From the NCBI RefSeq assembly GCF_001509835.1, contig NZ_JXTJ01000017.1, forward strand, positions 151,572-215,571: a stretch of DNA of 64,000 bases. The letters run 5' to 3'. The notes beneath the pieces were generated by a model. It saw only the letters and a program-made list of their open reading frames with translations, made no database searches and was not told where the DNA came from. The translations under genes were made by a program, and so were the position numbers. Positions 1 to 8,219 of the stretch are shown piece after piece. Each line of letters opens with the position of its first letter. Within the stretch, counting starts at the first letter, position 1. This DNA comes from Allobosea sp. WAO (lineage in GTDB: Bacteria; Pseudomonadota; Alphaproteobacteria; Rhizobiales; Beijerinckiaceae).

Positions 1-2135
1 GCGAGCAGTAGCCTAGCGTAACCGCCGAGGATCCGGCGCAGGCCCAGAGCGTGCGGGGCTGCGGCATCCTCCTCGCCGAGCACCTGGCCGATCTGTGCCT
101 CGATCGTGCCGAGCGCCGGTGCCAGGCCTTCGATGGCGTCGATCGTGGCGACGAAGCCCTCTGTGGTCGCCGCCAGGCGCGAGGCGCCGCGCAGCGCATC
201 GCCGCTGCGGTCGTTGCGTGCCGCCAGCCCGGCGAGGCCGGCGGCCTTCTCCCAGCTGAGAATCAGTTCGCCCGCCGCGGCGCTTTGCGCGGCCGCGCGG
301 CGCAGCCCGGCGAAATGTTCGTGCAGCAGTATGATCTCGCCGGGGGTCAGTTCGCCCAGCCGCTTGGTCAGTTCCGCCAGCAGCCCTTGCGACTGGCCCG
401 ATTGCGCGCCGGCCTCGACGAGTTCGCTGCGCCGGCGCGCCACTTCCTCAAGTGCGGGTGCTGAAGGCGGCCGGCGCTGCGCAGTGCGGCGCAGCGCGAG
501 CAGAAGGCCGTCGAGATTGCTCAGCGGGCGCTGGCCGCGACGCTTGCGGGCCTCGGCGATCGTCTGCTCGACCTCGGCGACAACATCCGCATCGAGCCAA
601 CTCTGGTGAGCGCAGGCCGCGATGTCGTGCAGCAGTCGCATCGCCCGGCGGTCCTGTCCGGCCAGCGTCATCGCTTCGCGGCCGAGGAGATGCGGCAGCG
701 CCGGATCCTCGTACCAACCGAGCAGGCGCTCGGTTTCCGCCGGCGGGGTCTTGGCCCCCGGGGCGGGCAGAAGCAGGCGCGCCGCACAGGCACGCGCCGC
801 AACCTTCGGCTGCTCCACGGCCCAGAGCAGCATGGCGGTCTGCTCGCCGAGCGCGCGCTCGCCGAGCTCGTCGGCGCGCGACGGATCGAGGCCCGTCAAG
901 GCGGCCGCCGCCTCCAGCAGGTTGCTGCCGGCCTCCGGGGTTTTGGCGCGCGCGTCGATCCGGGCGAAGGGACCCGCATCGGCCGGCGCCTGCGCCCGTG
1001 CCACCGCGATCTCGGCCAGGATCAGGCTCAGCCGGGCGGTTCGTGCCGGTGTGGCCTGCCAGAGGCCGTCGGCGAGCCGACCGGCAGCGAGTGCAAGATC
1101 GTCGCGCAGAGGTGCTGCTGTGCCGGGCGTCGCCACCACAAGTGCCTGGCCGGGGCCACCGCCGAGCGTGAGCCCGGTCGAGACCGAAGCCGCATAGCTT
1201 TCGCGGTGCGAGACCGCGCCGAACTCTCCGTCCTGCCAGCGGATCGTCATCGGCGCGCCGTTCGCGGCATCACCGGCACCGGTCCAGACGAGCAGGCGGC
1301 GCGGCTCGGCAAAGACGAGGATCTCGTCCTCTTCCAGCCAGTCGGCAAGGCTCACGCGGCAGGACCCGTCCGCATTGGCGACAGGCCGCAGCAGGCGAAA
1401 GCCCCGCCGCAGGGCGGCAACGCGCCCGAGGCCGGTGGCGTCGCTATCGCGCAAATCGGCGGGTGTCGCGCCGAGCGAGTCGAGTTCCTCCTCGACGGCG
1501 AGCCGCAGGTCCTGATCGAGCTGCGCCAGCGTCTGCCGGGCCTGCCGCATCGCGGCCGGAAAATGCGCGACCAGGATGCCGGCGCCACTGCCTTCGCCGC
1601 GGAATTCGAGCGTCAACCCATCGTCTCGGCTGGCGCTGACGCGCGTCAGGGTGGCGCGCTCATCCGCAGGGTGCATGAACGGGCCGGCGAGCAGGCGTAA
1701 AGTGCCCGCTCCGGTTTCTGCGACCTGATTCAGGCCGCTGGCAATGAGCGTCTCCGGCGTGTCCTGTGGCCGCTCAGCGAGGGAGTGGCGTTCGATCGCC
1801 AAGGTGCCGGCGGCGCCATCTGAATGCGCTCGCAGCAGGGCAAGACCGGTGCCGAGCGGGTTGGCCTCGTCAGGCGTCAGCCGCTCGTCGAGCTGGATCG
1901 AGACGATGCGGCTCTCGCCTTCGGTCGGCACGGTGACGGCATGAAGCACGCGGCTGCCGGGCGGCAGCTTGCCGGAGAGCGGCGCGTCGTCGCCATCGCC
2001 GGCCGCGATCAGCGTGATACGGCCACCAGTCTCTTCAGCTGCGAGAAAGCGGGCTCGGGCGTTTTCGCTCCAGATCGCGGCGACATGACGTGAGCCGTCC
2101 CAGATGATGGCGACGGGCGCCACGGAAAGATGCAC
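1..2135 (-). CDS. Large protein of unknown function, C-terminus outside window
   Basis: The minus strand is open from a GTG at 2135 through position 1, at least 711 codons, so the stop lies beyond the left edge. A GGAG ribosome site sits 9 nt before the GTG. The translation starts VHLSVAPVAIIWDGSRHVAA and has no signal peptide or membrane segment. It looks like a soluble mixed alpha/beta protein whose later part (from about residue 330) is helical and rich in Ala, Leu, Glu and Arg. I recognise no family. The plus-strand frames across this region are arginine/alanine-rich shadows. It is divergent from the hypothetical gene at 2393, with a 257-base gap that can hold both promoters. The coding assignment is firm; the function is unknown. 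Confidence 0.7.
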   Translation of the reverse strand, partial: MHLSVAPVAIIWDGSRHVAAIWSENARARFLAAEETGGRITLIAAGDGDDAPLSGKLPPGSRVLHAVTVPTEGESRIVSIQLDERLTPDEANPLGTGLALLRAHSDGAAGTLAIERHSLAERPQDTPETLIASGLNQVAETGAGTLRLLAGPFMHPADERATLTRVSASRDDGLTLEFRGEGSGAGILVAHFPAAMRQARQTLAQLDQDLRLAVEEELDSLGATPADLRDSDATGLGRVAALRRGFRLLRPVANADGSCRVSLADWLEEDEILVFAEPRRLLVWTGAGDAANGAPMTIRWQDGEFGAVSHRESYAASVSTGLTLGGGPGQALVVATPGTAAPLRDDLALAAGRLADGLWQATPARTARLSLILAEIAVARAQAPADAGPFARIDARAKTPEAGSNLLEAAAALTGLDPSRADELGERALGEQTAMLLWAVEQPKVAARACAARLLLPAPGAKTPPAETERLLGWYEDPALPHLLGREAMTLAGQDRRAMRLLHDIAACAHQSWLDADVVAEVEQTIAEARKRRGQRPLSNLDGLLLALRRTAQRRPPSAPALEEVARRRSELVEAGAQSGQSQGLLAELTKRLGELTPGEIILLHEHFAGLRRAAAQSAAAGELILSWEKAAGLAGLAARNDRSGDALRGASRLAATTEGFVATIDAIEGLAPALGTIEAQIGQVLGEEDAAAPHALGLRRILGGYARLLL

Positions 2136-2392
2136 GGGGGCGGGCTCCGGAAAGACTGGCGCGAGAGGAGGTCAGAGGCGGACCTTGCGCGATGGTCCGT
2201 CGACTTGCAAGACGTTGCGGCATGTCGGGCAGCGAAGCTTCCGTATTGCTGGCGGAAGCTCTCGCTTGCGAGGTCGAGCGGTCCCGCCCTAATCTTGCCG
2301 AGATGGACGCGTGACTTTGTGGGACGGGCTTGCTCCGTCCTGCTCGTCAGGGCCGGACAGGTCGATAAGCGTAGAGAGCGGAGAGCGGTTTC

Positions 2393-2989
2393 ATGGCGGC
2401 AGCGCCGGTTTGTTTCGCGGCCTTGCCCGCAGCCTTGCCCGCGCAATGGGGCGCTTCCGCCATCGACGCGCCGACGGGCGACGAAGTCGTCCGGCGCCGT
2501 CTGGTCCTGACCGGCCTCGACGATTCCGAGGTCGCCCAAGAGACACAGGCGAGCTTCCTCGCGCCGCGGCTCCTGCCGCGCCTTTTCCGCGAGCCGGCAC
2601 AGGCCGGGGCCGAAGCGCGTGCCGCGCTCGAAGGCGCGGGCCGCCTCGTCATCCTGCTGCCGATCGGCCGCTATGATGACGGCGTCTGGGCGCCGATCAT
2701 CGAGCGCATCCTGCTCGGTGCCGGCGAAGGCACAGCAAGGCCGCGCGAGACGATCCTGGCGTGGAGCGGCATCGAGCCCTTCCTCGCGCCTTTCGGCCGG
2801 CGCGCTTCGGAAATCTGGCGCGATCCGCGCCTGGCGGAGTCCATGCTCGGCGTGTTCGAGCGTTCCGCCCGCTCCCTCGCCGCAGTTCTGCGCGAACTCG
2901 GCGAGGGCGCGAGGCTCAGGCGCGGTCTGGTCCGGTTCGAGCCTGGCCCGGCCGAGTCGCCGGCGCGCGTGGCGCTGGCGCTCGCCTGA
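2393..2989 (+). CDS. Hypothetical protein, 198 aa
   Basis: This is a 198-residue soluble protein of unrecognised family. The plus-strand reading has normal residue use, for example the hydrophobic stretch RLVILLPIGRYDDGVWAPII near residues 84-103, while the opposite strand gives Arg/Ser/Pro-rich shadows. The ATG at 2393 follows a purine-rich GGAGAGCGG stretch. The first 15-20 residues are Ala-rich and mildly hydrophobic but do not form a clear signal peptide. It is divergent from the large unknown gene and converges on the exported IalB-domain gene, whose stop is 9 nt away. No function is proposed. Confidence 0.6.
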   Translation: MAAAPVCFAALPAALPAQWGASAIDAPTGDEVVRRRLVLTGLDDSEVAQETQASFLAPRLLPRLFREPAQAGAEARAALEGAGRLVILLPIGRYDDGVWAPIIERILLGAGEGTARPRETILAWSGIEPFLAPFGRRASEIWRDPRLAESMLGVFERSARSLAAVLRELGEGARLRRGLVRFEPGPAESPARVALALA

Positions 2990-2997
2990 GCGCAGGG

Positions 2998-4842
2998 CTA
3001 CTTCCAGACGAGGGCGTTGGCGAGGTCGCGTCGGCCGCATTCGAGCGACATGGCGTTGACGGCGGCGCGGTAGCCCTGCAGCGAATAGACCACATGGGCT
3101 GGCCGGCCGTCGGGCGTAGTGCCGTTGAGTTCGAGTGTCGTGCCTTTGTTGTAGCCGGCGACCGCGTCCATATCGAGGATCGGCTGGCCGTTGGAACCTT
3201 CCTTCATCGGGCGGATGAAGTTGCCGGGCGCGCTGGCGTTGAGCAGCCGCACATCGCCGCCTTCCGTCACCGATGCCTCGATCGGCGAGCCCGGGCGGTA
3301 GTAGCGCTTGTCGTCGAGCAGATGCTGGATCGCGCCGCTGCCCTCGCTCTCGGCCGAGAGCAGGATGAAGGGCGCCTGCTCGCGCCAGTTCGTCGGCCCG
3401 GCCTCGGTCGCGGCGGTGTAGGCGTAGCAGGTGCGCTTGCCGCTGGCCGGATCCTCGACGACGCTCGCATACCAATTCTGGAAGCGGCGGATCAGGCGGC
3501 CGGGCGCTTCCGGCAGCAGCATGTCGCTGGTGTCGACCGCACGGGCACGCAGCTGGTATTCCTGCCGGGTGGGGCCCGAATTGGCGACACGGATGGTGTA
3601 TTGGCCCGCGCCCAGCCGGTAGCGGCGCAGATTCGGCCGGCTCGGATTGGCGATGTGGATCGTCCGCAGCGGCGGATGACCTGGCGCGAACACCTCGACG
3701 AGCAGCTTGCCGGGGCCACGCAGGCTCGGCAGCGGGATATCGACCTCGACATAGGATTCGCGGGCGATCGAGAAGGCGTATTGCTGCAGGCCACGTCCGC
3801 CCTCGACCCGCCCGTCGATGCGCAGCGGTGTTTCCGTCAGGCGCGGCGCCGAGACGGCGTTCTGGTTGCGCGAGGAGCCGAGCGCCGCCCATTGCGTCGC
3901 GGTCGGCAGGTCGTCGAAGGCGACGAGGCCACCGCTGAACACCGGGGTAGTATCCTTGCGGTTGGCACTGACGGCGATGCGATACCCGTTATGCCGCTGC
4001 TCGACTGAGACCGAGGCGCTCCAGCGCCGCGCCTCGTCCGAGGAAGGATCGTGCAGCATGGCGAAGGAGACATGGCGCGGCGCGCGGATGCGCGACTTCT
4101 TTTCCTCGTCGGCCTGCTTGCTCAGCGCCCGGCGCATGCGGTCGGAAAAGAACTCGAGCCAGCCCGGGTTGACCGGCGCGCCGTTCAGCATATGCGCCGA
4201 CAGCGCCAGGGTGTTGGAGGTCTCGGTCGACTGCTCCCAGATCGCCTCTGCCACCTCGTCGAAAATGTTCTCGTTCCGGCGATAGATCTCGCCGATGAAC
4301 TCCTCGGAGACGGTGAACGGGTCGAGGCTGGGGGAGCAGCTCTCATAGCCGTTCCAGCCATGGGCCGAGAGCAGCAGCCGCGTCGAGGGGCCGATGCGCT
4401 GCCCGGTCGCCCGGATCTCGATCTCGATCTTGCTGAGCTGTTCCTTGGCGTTGCCGGCGAGGGCACTGTCGAGAATGCCGGTGTCGCTGATGTTCAGCAC
4501 CGGTCCGATGTCGAGGAAGGGCGCCATCCTGACCCCGTCCAGCCGCGAGAATGCGGCATGGACCTGCTGCATCACATTGTTGCCCTGGTCTCGGGAAAAG
4601 GCGTTCTCCGGCTGCGGGCGCGAGGCGGTGCCGATCCTGACCGGAAGCCGCAGCGGTCCGCACTGCTTCTCGATGCGCTGCCACAAGGCCTGCGCGGCCG
4701 AACCGATCGGGTCCTGCGGATTGTATCCCGGGAAGGTCTGGGTCTGCGCCGCCGTCACGGTCGGCGACGCGGCTGCCAGCCAAACCGTCGCCATCCAGCT
4801 CGCCAACTTCGGCAACGCTCTGCCCGTCATCCTCGTCCCCAT
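2998..4842 (-). CDS. Exported protein with C-terminal IalB-like domain
   Basis: This 614-residue protein has an N-terminal signal peptide ending near TVTAAQ. Residues from about 340 to 430 look like a beta-sandwich of the pre-peptidase C-terminal type (SYVEVDIPLPS, YTIRVANSG). Roughly the last 150 residues resemble the invasion-associated locus B family: a paired-Cys layout (KRTCYAY near the domain start, LECGR near the end) and a late VYSLQGYRAAVNAM segment matching the family's YSL-G-F-A pattern. The first 300 residues are unrecognised. It probably acts in the periplasm. Two starts are possible: 4842, and ATG 4830, which has a GGGGA site 5 nt upstream. With the first start, the ribosome site lies inside the hairpin at 4846-4872. 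Confidence 0.72.
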   Translation of the reverse strand: MGTRMTGRALPKLASWMATVWLAAASPTVTAAQTQTFPGYNPQDPIGSAAQALWQRIEKQCGPLRLPVRIGTASRPQPENAFSRDQGNNVMQQVHAAFSRLDGVRMAPFLDIGPVLNISDTGILDSALAGNAKEQLSKIEIEIRATGQRIGPSTRLLLSAHGWNGYESCSPSLDPFTVSEEFIGEIYRRNENIFDEVAEAIWEQSTETSNTLALSAHMLNGAPVNPGWLEFFSDRMRRALSKQADEEKKSRIRAPRHVSFAMLHDPSSDEARRWSASVSVEQRHNGYRIAVSANRKDTTPVFSGGLVAFDDLPTATQWAALGSSRNQNAVSAPRLTETPLRIDGRVEGGRGLQQYAFSIARESYVEVDIPLPSLRGPGKLLVEVFAPGHPPLRTIHIANPSRPNLRRYRLGAGQYTIRVANSGPTRQEYQLRARAVDTSDMLLPEAPGRLIRRFQNWYASVVEDPASGKRTCYAYTAATEAGPTNWREQAPFILLSAESEGSGAIQHLLDDKRYYRPGSPIEASVTEGGDVRLLNASAPGNFIRPMKEGSNGQPILDMDAVAGYNKGTTLELNGTTPDGRPAHVVYSLQGYRAAVNAMSLECGRRDLANALVWK

Positions 4843-4845
4843 GGA

Positions 4846-4872
4846 GCCCTCCCTCGCGTGGCGAGGGAGGGC
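4846..4872 (-). terminator. 12-bp perfect hairpin before the IalB-domain gene
   Basis: GCCCTCCCTCGC (4846-4857) pairs perfectly with GCGAGGGAGGGC (4861-4872) around a 3-nt loop. On the minus strand it lies 23 nt after the lipoprotein stop and directly before the next gene's start, and no T-run follows. It could end transcription of the lipoprotein gene. It could also hide the AGGGAGGG ribosome site of the gene starting at 4842. The sequence alone does not decide. Confidence 0.5.
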
Positions 4873-4895
4873 CGTTCTTCTCGACTAGACCCGGC

Positions 4896-5348
4896 TCAGA
4901 TGCCGGAGGCTTCGTTGGTCGCCAGATTGACCTCGACCGTGTCGGTGCCGGCGGCCTGACCGTTGCGGGTCACGGTACGCTCGACGACGCGGACGCGCTG
5001 GCCCGCGCTGTTGTTGTAGGTCTTCACCGTGCGCGCCTTCACGACCACGTCCTGGCCGCTCGAATTGCGGAAGCGCTGGGTGTTCGCGCCGGAACGCGCG
5101 GCGATGTAGGCGGCCTCGCGAGCCCGCTCACGCTCGATCGCGTCGGCGATGACGAGGCCGGTAAGGCCGCCAATCGCGGCGCCGATCGCCGCCCCGCGCC
5201 AGCCACCGACCGCACCGCCGATCAGGGCGCCGGCGCCGGCGCCGAGAGCGCCGCCGGTGGCGACACGTTCCTGGGACGCGGTGCAGCCGCCCAGCGCAAG
5301 GGCGCCGGCGACGAGGATGGTTCCGACTTTCATGGTCTTGGCATGCAT
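4896..5348 (-). CDS. Glycine-zipper lipoprotein
   Basis: This 150-residue outer-membrane-type lipoprotein has a lipobox ALGGC after a short hydrophobic stretch (VGTILVAGALALGGC). A glycine-zipper segment follows, with alternating small residues (GGALGAGAGALIGGAVGG and GAAIGAAIGGLTG), then a charged, Thr/Val-rich C-terminal domain. The layout is that of the SmpA/YMGG glycine-zipper families. I place the start at ATG 5348 (MHAKTMKVG) because GGGGTGA lies just upstream; the longer reading frame to 5444 lacks a plausible signal. Its role is unknown, probably in the cell envelope. Confidence 0.78.
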   Translation of the reverse strand: MHAKTMKVGTILVAGALALGGCTASQERVATGGALGAGAGALIGGAVGGWRGAAIGAAIGGLTGLVIADAIERERAREAAYIAARSGANTQRFRNSSGQDVVVKARTVKTYNNSAGQRVRVVERTVTRNGQAAGTDTVEVNLATNEASGI

Positions 5349-5732
5349 TACGTCACCCCACTGCAAAGTTGCTTCTTGAAACATGGCGCTTGCAGCTGTC
5401 ACAGCATTTGCGGCCGGCAGGGCGCCTTTCGCCAAGCCGACCAAAAATTACGCAGCACCACACACGCCATCTGTCCCATATCGGCCAATTCCGGGCAAGT
5501 GGTGCAAAATGTGGCAGTCACTTGTGCCAATAGTGGCGGAGCCGCTCTTGAAAACCGGGCTCCGACGAAGCAGAGCCCGTGCTGGGCGGCGTCGCCGCGG
5601 AAGCCTGCTGCCTCTATGCCCGGCTCAGAACAGGGCGAAATCTTGTCTGTGGAATGTCTTTTTCTTGGCGTACGTGGTTAATTGGCCGCGCTCGACCTAT
5701 TGAAATTACGCAAGGTAATGAAGCGCCTTAAG
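5349..5732. other. Intergenic region between lipoprotein and P450 genes
   Basis: These 384 bases lie upstream of the lipoprotein gene and downstream of the P450 gene, both on the minus strand. I see no convincing gene: the plus-strand frame 5383-5703 has no ribosome site and an implausible composition. The only pattern is two loosely similar segments, GTGCAAAATGTGGCAG and TTGTGCCAATAGTGGC, at about 5502-5535. They may be operator half-repeats for the lipoprotein promoter. Confidence 0.4.
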
Positions 5733-7157
5733 CTACGCTTCCTGCCGCTTTCCCTTTCGCGATATCACCCGCATCGGCATGCCTTGGCGCGGCCGCAGTG
5801 TGACGTGGTGCACTGGCGCCGGTTCCTCGCCGGCATGCTCGAAGCGTAGCGAGCGAACCAGCGCCGCCAGCACGATCGTGGCTTCGACCATGGCGAATTG
5901 CTGCCCGATGCAGATGCGCGGCCCGGCGCCGAAGGGCAGATAGGCGTAGCGCTCGATCGTCTCGCGCGCGCCGGGCAGGAAGCGCTCGGGGCGGAAGCGA
6001 TCCGGCTCACTCCACAGCGTCTCATGGCGGTGCAGCAGATAGGGTGAGATCACCACCAGCGCGCCCTTGGGGATGAAGCAGCGCCCGCCGACCGCATCGT
6101 CCGCCAGCGCCGTGCGCGACAGCGAGGGCACCGGCGGATAAAGCCGCATCGCTTCTTCGATCACAGCGCGTGTCAGGGCAAGGCCATTGCCGGAAAGGGC
6201 GGCGGCCGCTAGGTCCTCGCCGGCGGCGTCGACCTCGACCTCCAGGGCCTCCCGGATCTCGGGGGCCTGCGACAGCAGATAAAGCGACCAGGTCAGAGCA
6301 TTGGCGGTGGTCTCGTGCCCGGCGCCGATGAAGGTGATGACGTTGGCGCCGACCTCTGCCTCCGAGAGGCCGGTCCCGGTCTCGGGGTCGCGCGCGTCGA
6401 GCAGCGCGTCGAGCAGGTCTGGTCCGCCGCTGGCCACGGGTCTTTGTGCCCGCAGCATCTGCCGCTCGGCGATGATCGCGGTGACCTGCGTCTCGAAGAA
6501 GGCGACGGCAGGGCGGGCCATCCAGCGGCCGAGACGCGGCAGCCAGGCTGGCGCGCCGAGAATGTCGAGCGGATCGATCTTCCCTTGCGTCTCGAAATAG
6601 CGCGTCAGCGCCTTGCCAAAAGCGTCGGCGCCGCCGGCGATCGCATTGGAGAACATGGTCTCGGCGAGGATGTCGTAGGTCACGCGGGTCATGTCCTGCG
6701 CGATGTCGACGACGCGCCCGGGCCGCCTGCGCGCCATGCGCCGGGCGGCCGCCTCGGCCGGGCCTTCCATCCTGCGGGCGAGGGCGGTGACGGCGCGTGG
6801 CGTGAACAGCGGCGCCAGCGTCCGGCGGGCCCGCTTCCAGGCCTCTCCTTCCGCCGTCAGCAGGCCTTCGCCGAGACCCGGAGCGAGAATGGTGCGTTGG
6901 AGATCGTCCTTGCGGTAGTTCGCGGCGTTCTCGACCAGGACATGGCGTATGGCCACGGGGTCGGACAGGACGACGCCATAGCCGAAAATGCCTTCGCCCG
7001 CGACGATCGGTTCACGGAAATGCCGCTGGCGCCAGATCGTCAGCGGGTTCTGGCGCAGGCGCAGCAGCAATTCCAGTCGGCTGAGTTCGCGATCTCCGGG
7101 CACCGGAGCCGGCGGGCGCCGGCGATGCGCGGTTCTGGTGGCGTTTGCAGCGGTCAT
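5733..7157 (-). CDS. Cytochrome P450
   Basis: This is a soluble heme-thiolate monooxygenase of 474 residues. Hallmarks are visible in order: the I-helix FIGAGHETTANAL (oxygen-activating AGxxTT), the K-helix ExxR in EEAMRLYPP, and the heme loop PFGAGPRICIGQQFA with the proximal cysteine. Start ATG 7157 is chosen because GGGAGAA lies upstream and homology-like sequence begins at about residue 20; the frame continues open to 7871 without support. No ferredoxin or reductase gene lies nearby, so redox partners must come from elsewhere. The substrate cannot be told; the architecture resembles bacterial P450s that act on fatty acids or terpenoids. Confidence 0.93.
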   Translation of the reverse strand: MTAANATRTAHRRRPPAPVPGDRELSRLELLLRLRQNPLTIWRQRHFREPIVAGEGIFGYGVVLSDPVAIRHVLVENAANYRKDDLQRTILAPGLGEGLLTAEGEAWKRARRTLAPLFTPRAVTALARRMEGPAEAAARRMARRRPGRVVDIAQDMTRVTYDILAETMFSNAIAGGADAFGKALTRYFETQGKIDPLDILGAPAWLPRLGRWMARPAVAFFETQVTAIIAERQMLRAQRPVASGGPDLLDALLDARDPETGTGLSEAEVGANVITFIGAGHETTANALTWSLYLLSQAPEIREALEVEVDAAGEDLAAAALSGNGLALTRAVIEEAMRLYPPVPSLSRTALADDAVGGRCFIPKGALVVISPYLLHRHETLWSEPDRFRPERFLPGARETIERYAYLPFGAGPRICIGQQFAMVEATIVLAALVRSLRFEHAGEEPAPVHHVTLRPRQGMPMRVISRKGKRQEA

Positions 7158-7364
7158 CGGTGACGATTCTCCCGCGGGGACGTTGCACAGCCTGTCGCGG
7201 CTTTCGGGCCGGATGAAGGCGCGATGACATGTCACGGCGCGTTTTTGCTCGCCGTCATGCAAACGGTGCAGGGCTGCTCGCTTTGCTGCGCTGCGGCCAA
7301 ACTCCGACATAATCTTGTGCGATGCACAATGGATGCCTATCTTCGCCCCTAAGGAGCGACCCGA

Positions 7365-7646
7365 ATGCCTGCTTACAAGAACCCCCCGCCGCGCATCTTG
7401 CGGCCCCGCGTCGAACTGCCGACCCTGGACGAGGCGATCACCGCCGCGCAGGGTTTGAGCGATTTGCCGGAGGAGCAGGCCGAGATCGCCGCCAATCTGA
7501 TGGGCGTGCCGGTCTCCGACGTCGTGCCGCTGGTTCGCAAGGCCGCCAACCGCACCATGGTGACGACGCCGAATCGCGCGGTCGTCGTGGTCCGTCGGCC
7601 GGTCCGCACCTTCTCGCCGCGCCTCGCCGAGGCGATGCGGCGCTGA
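7365..7646 (+). CDS. Small conserved-looking hypothetical protein, 93 aa
   Basis: This is a 93-residue basic protein with a strong ribosome site (AAGGAG, 7 nt before the ATG). The N-terminus is proline-rich (MPAYKNPPPRILRPRVELP), the middle looks helical (TLDEAITAAQGLSDLPEEQAEIAANLM), and the C-terminus is Arg/Val-rich. It has no signal peptide and no known domain. A clear terminator follows at 7728, so it appears to be a single-gene transcript. Confidence 0.6.
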   Translation: MPAYKNPPPRILRPRVELPTLDEAITAAQGLSDLPEEQAEIAANLMGVPVSDVVPLVRKAANRTMVTTPNRAVVVVRRPVRTFSPRLAEAMRR

Positions 7647-7727
7647 GCTGGGCCGCGACTGCTCGCCGGGCGACGCTGGATCGCGCCTAGCCCAAGAGTT
7701 CAGTTCTCTGCGCGACCCCAGAATGCG

Positions 7728-7764
7728 AGCAGTGCCGGCCCCGAAAGGCCGGCACTGCTTTTTT
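7728..7764 (+). terminator. Intrinsic terminator
   Basis: A 13-bp perfect stem (AGCAGTGCCGGCC / GGCCGGCACTGCT) with a 6-nt loop CCGAAA is followed by a run of Ts on the plus strand. It ends the 93-residue gene's transcript. The stem also stands between that gene and the convergent cueR. Confidence 0.9.
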
Positions 7765-7797
7765 GGTCGCCGCGCTGAAAGGCGGCGTTCGGAAGTT

Positions 7798-8208
7798 TCA
7801 CGCCGATTGCTGCGCGCTGCCCCGGCTGCTGATCTCGTCCAGGATCGGGCAGTCCGGCCGGTCGTCGCCATGGCAATGGCTGGCGAGATGGCGTAGCGTC
7901 TTCGCCATCGCTTTCAGCGCTGCGGCCTTCTCCTCGAGTTCGGCGACATGCTTCAGCGCCATCGCCTTGACGTCGGCGCTGGCGCGCGAGCGGTCGCGCC
8001 AGAGCGCCAGCAATGCCCCGGTCTCCTCAATCGAGAAGCCGAGGCTGCGGGCCCGGCGCACGAAGCGCAGCGTGTGGACATCGTCCTCGCCGTAGACGCG
8101 ATAGCCCGATTGCGAGCGCGCTGGCGGCGGGATCAGCGCGATCTCCTCATAGTAGCGGATCATCTTGGCGCTGACGCCCGACGCTTCGGCCGCTTGTCCG
8201 ATGTTCAT
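7798..8208 (-). CDS. cueR: Copper-responsive MerR-family regulator CueR
   Basis: This is a 136-residue activator of copper efflux. The N-terminal winged helix (MNIGQAAEASGVSAKMIRYYEE) is typical of MerR proteins. A dimerisation helix follows, then the metal loop CHGDDRPDC, whose two cysteines are spaced as in E. coli CueR (Cys112/Cys120). This supports Cu(I) sensing rather than Zn or Hg. It lies 11 nt behind copA on the same strand and is probably co-transcribed with it. It should act on the 19-bp-spacer promoter at 10787-10817, controlling copA and itself. Confidence 0.92.
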   Translation of the reverse strand: MNIGQAAEASGVSAKMIRYYEEIALIPPPARSQSGYRVYGEDDVHTLRFVRRARSLGFSIEETGALLALWRDRSRASADVKAMALKHVAELEEKAAALKAMAKTLRHLASHCHGDDRPDCPILDEISSRGSAQQSA

Positions 8209-8219
8209 TGCGTCCTCCT

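Noticed and set aside
2009..3892. A 627-codon minus-strand frame overlapping the IalB-domain gene
   Set aside because: It is an Arg/Ala-rich shadow in another frame of the same strand and crosses the 198-residue gene and the true start of the large left-edge gene.
5383..5703. A 106-codon plus-strand frame before the P450 region
   Set aside because: It has no ribosome site, an irregular composition and no recognisable features.
6315..7163. A 282-codon plus-strand frame opposite the P450
   Set aside because: It is antisense to a P450 whose I-helix, ExxR and heme motifs are all intact.
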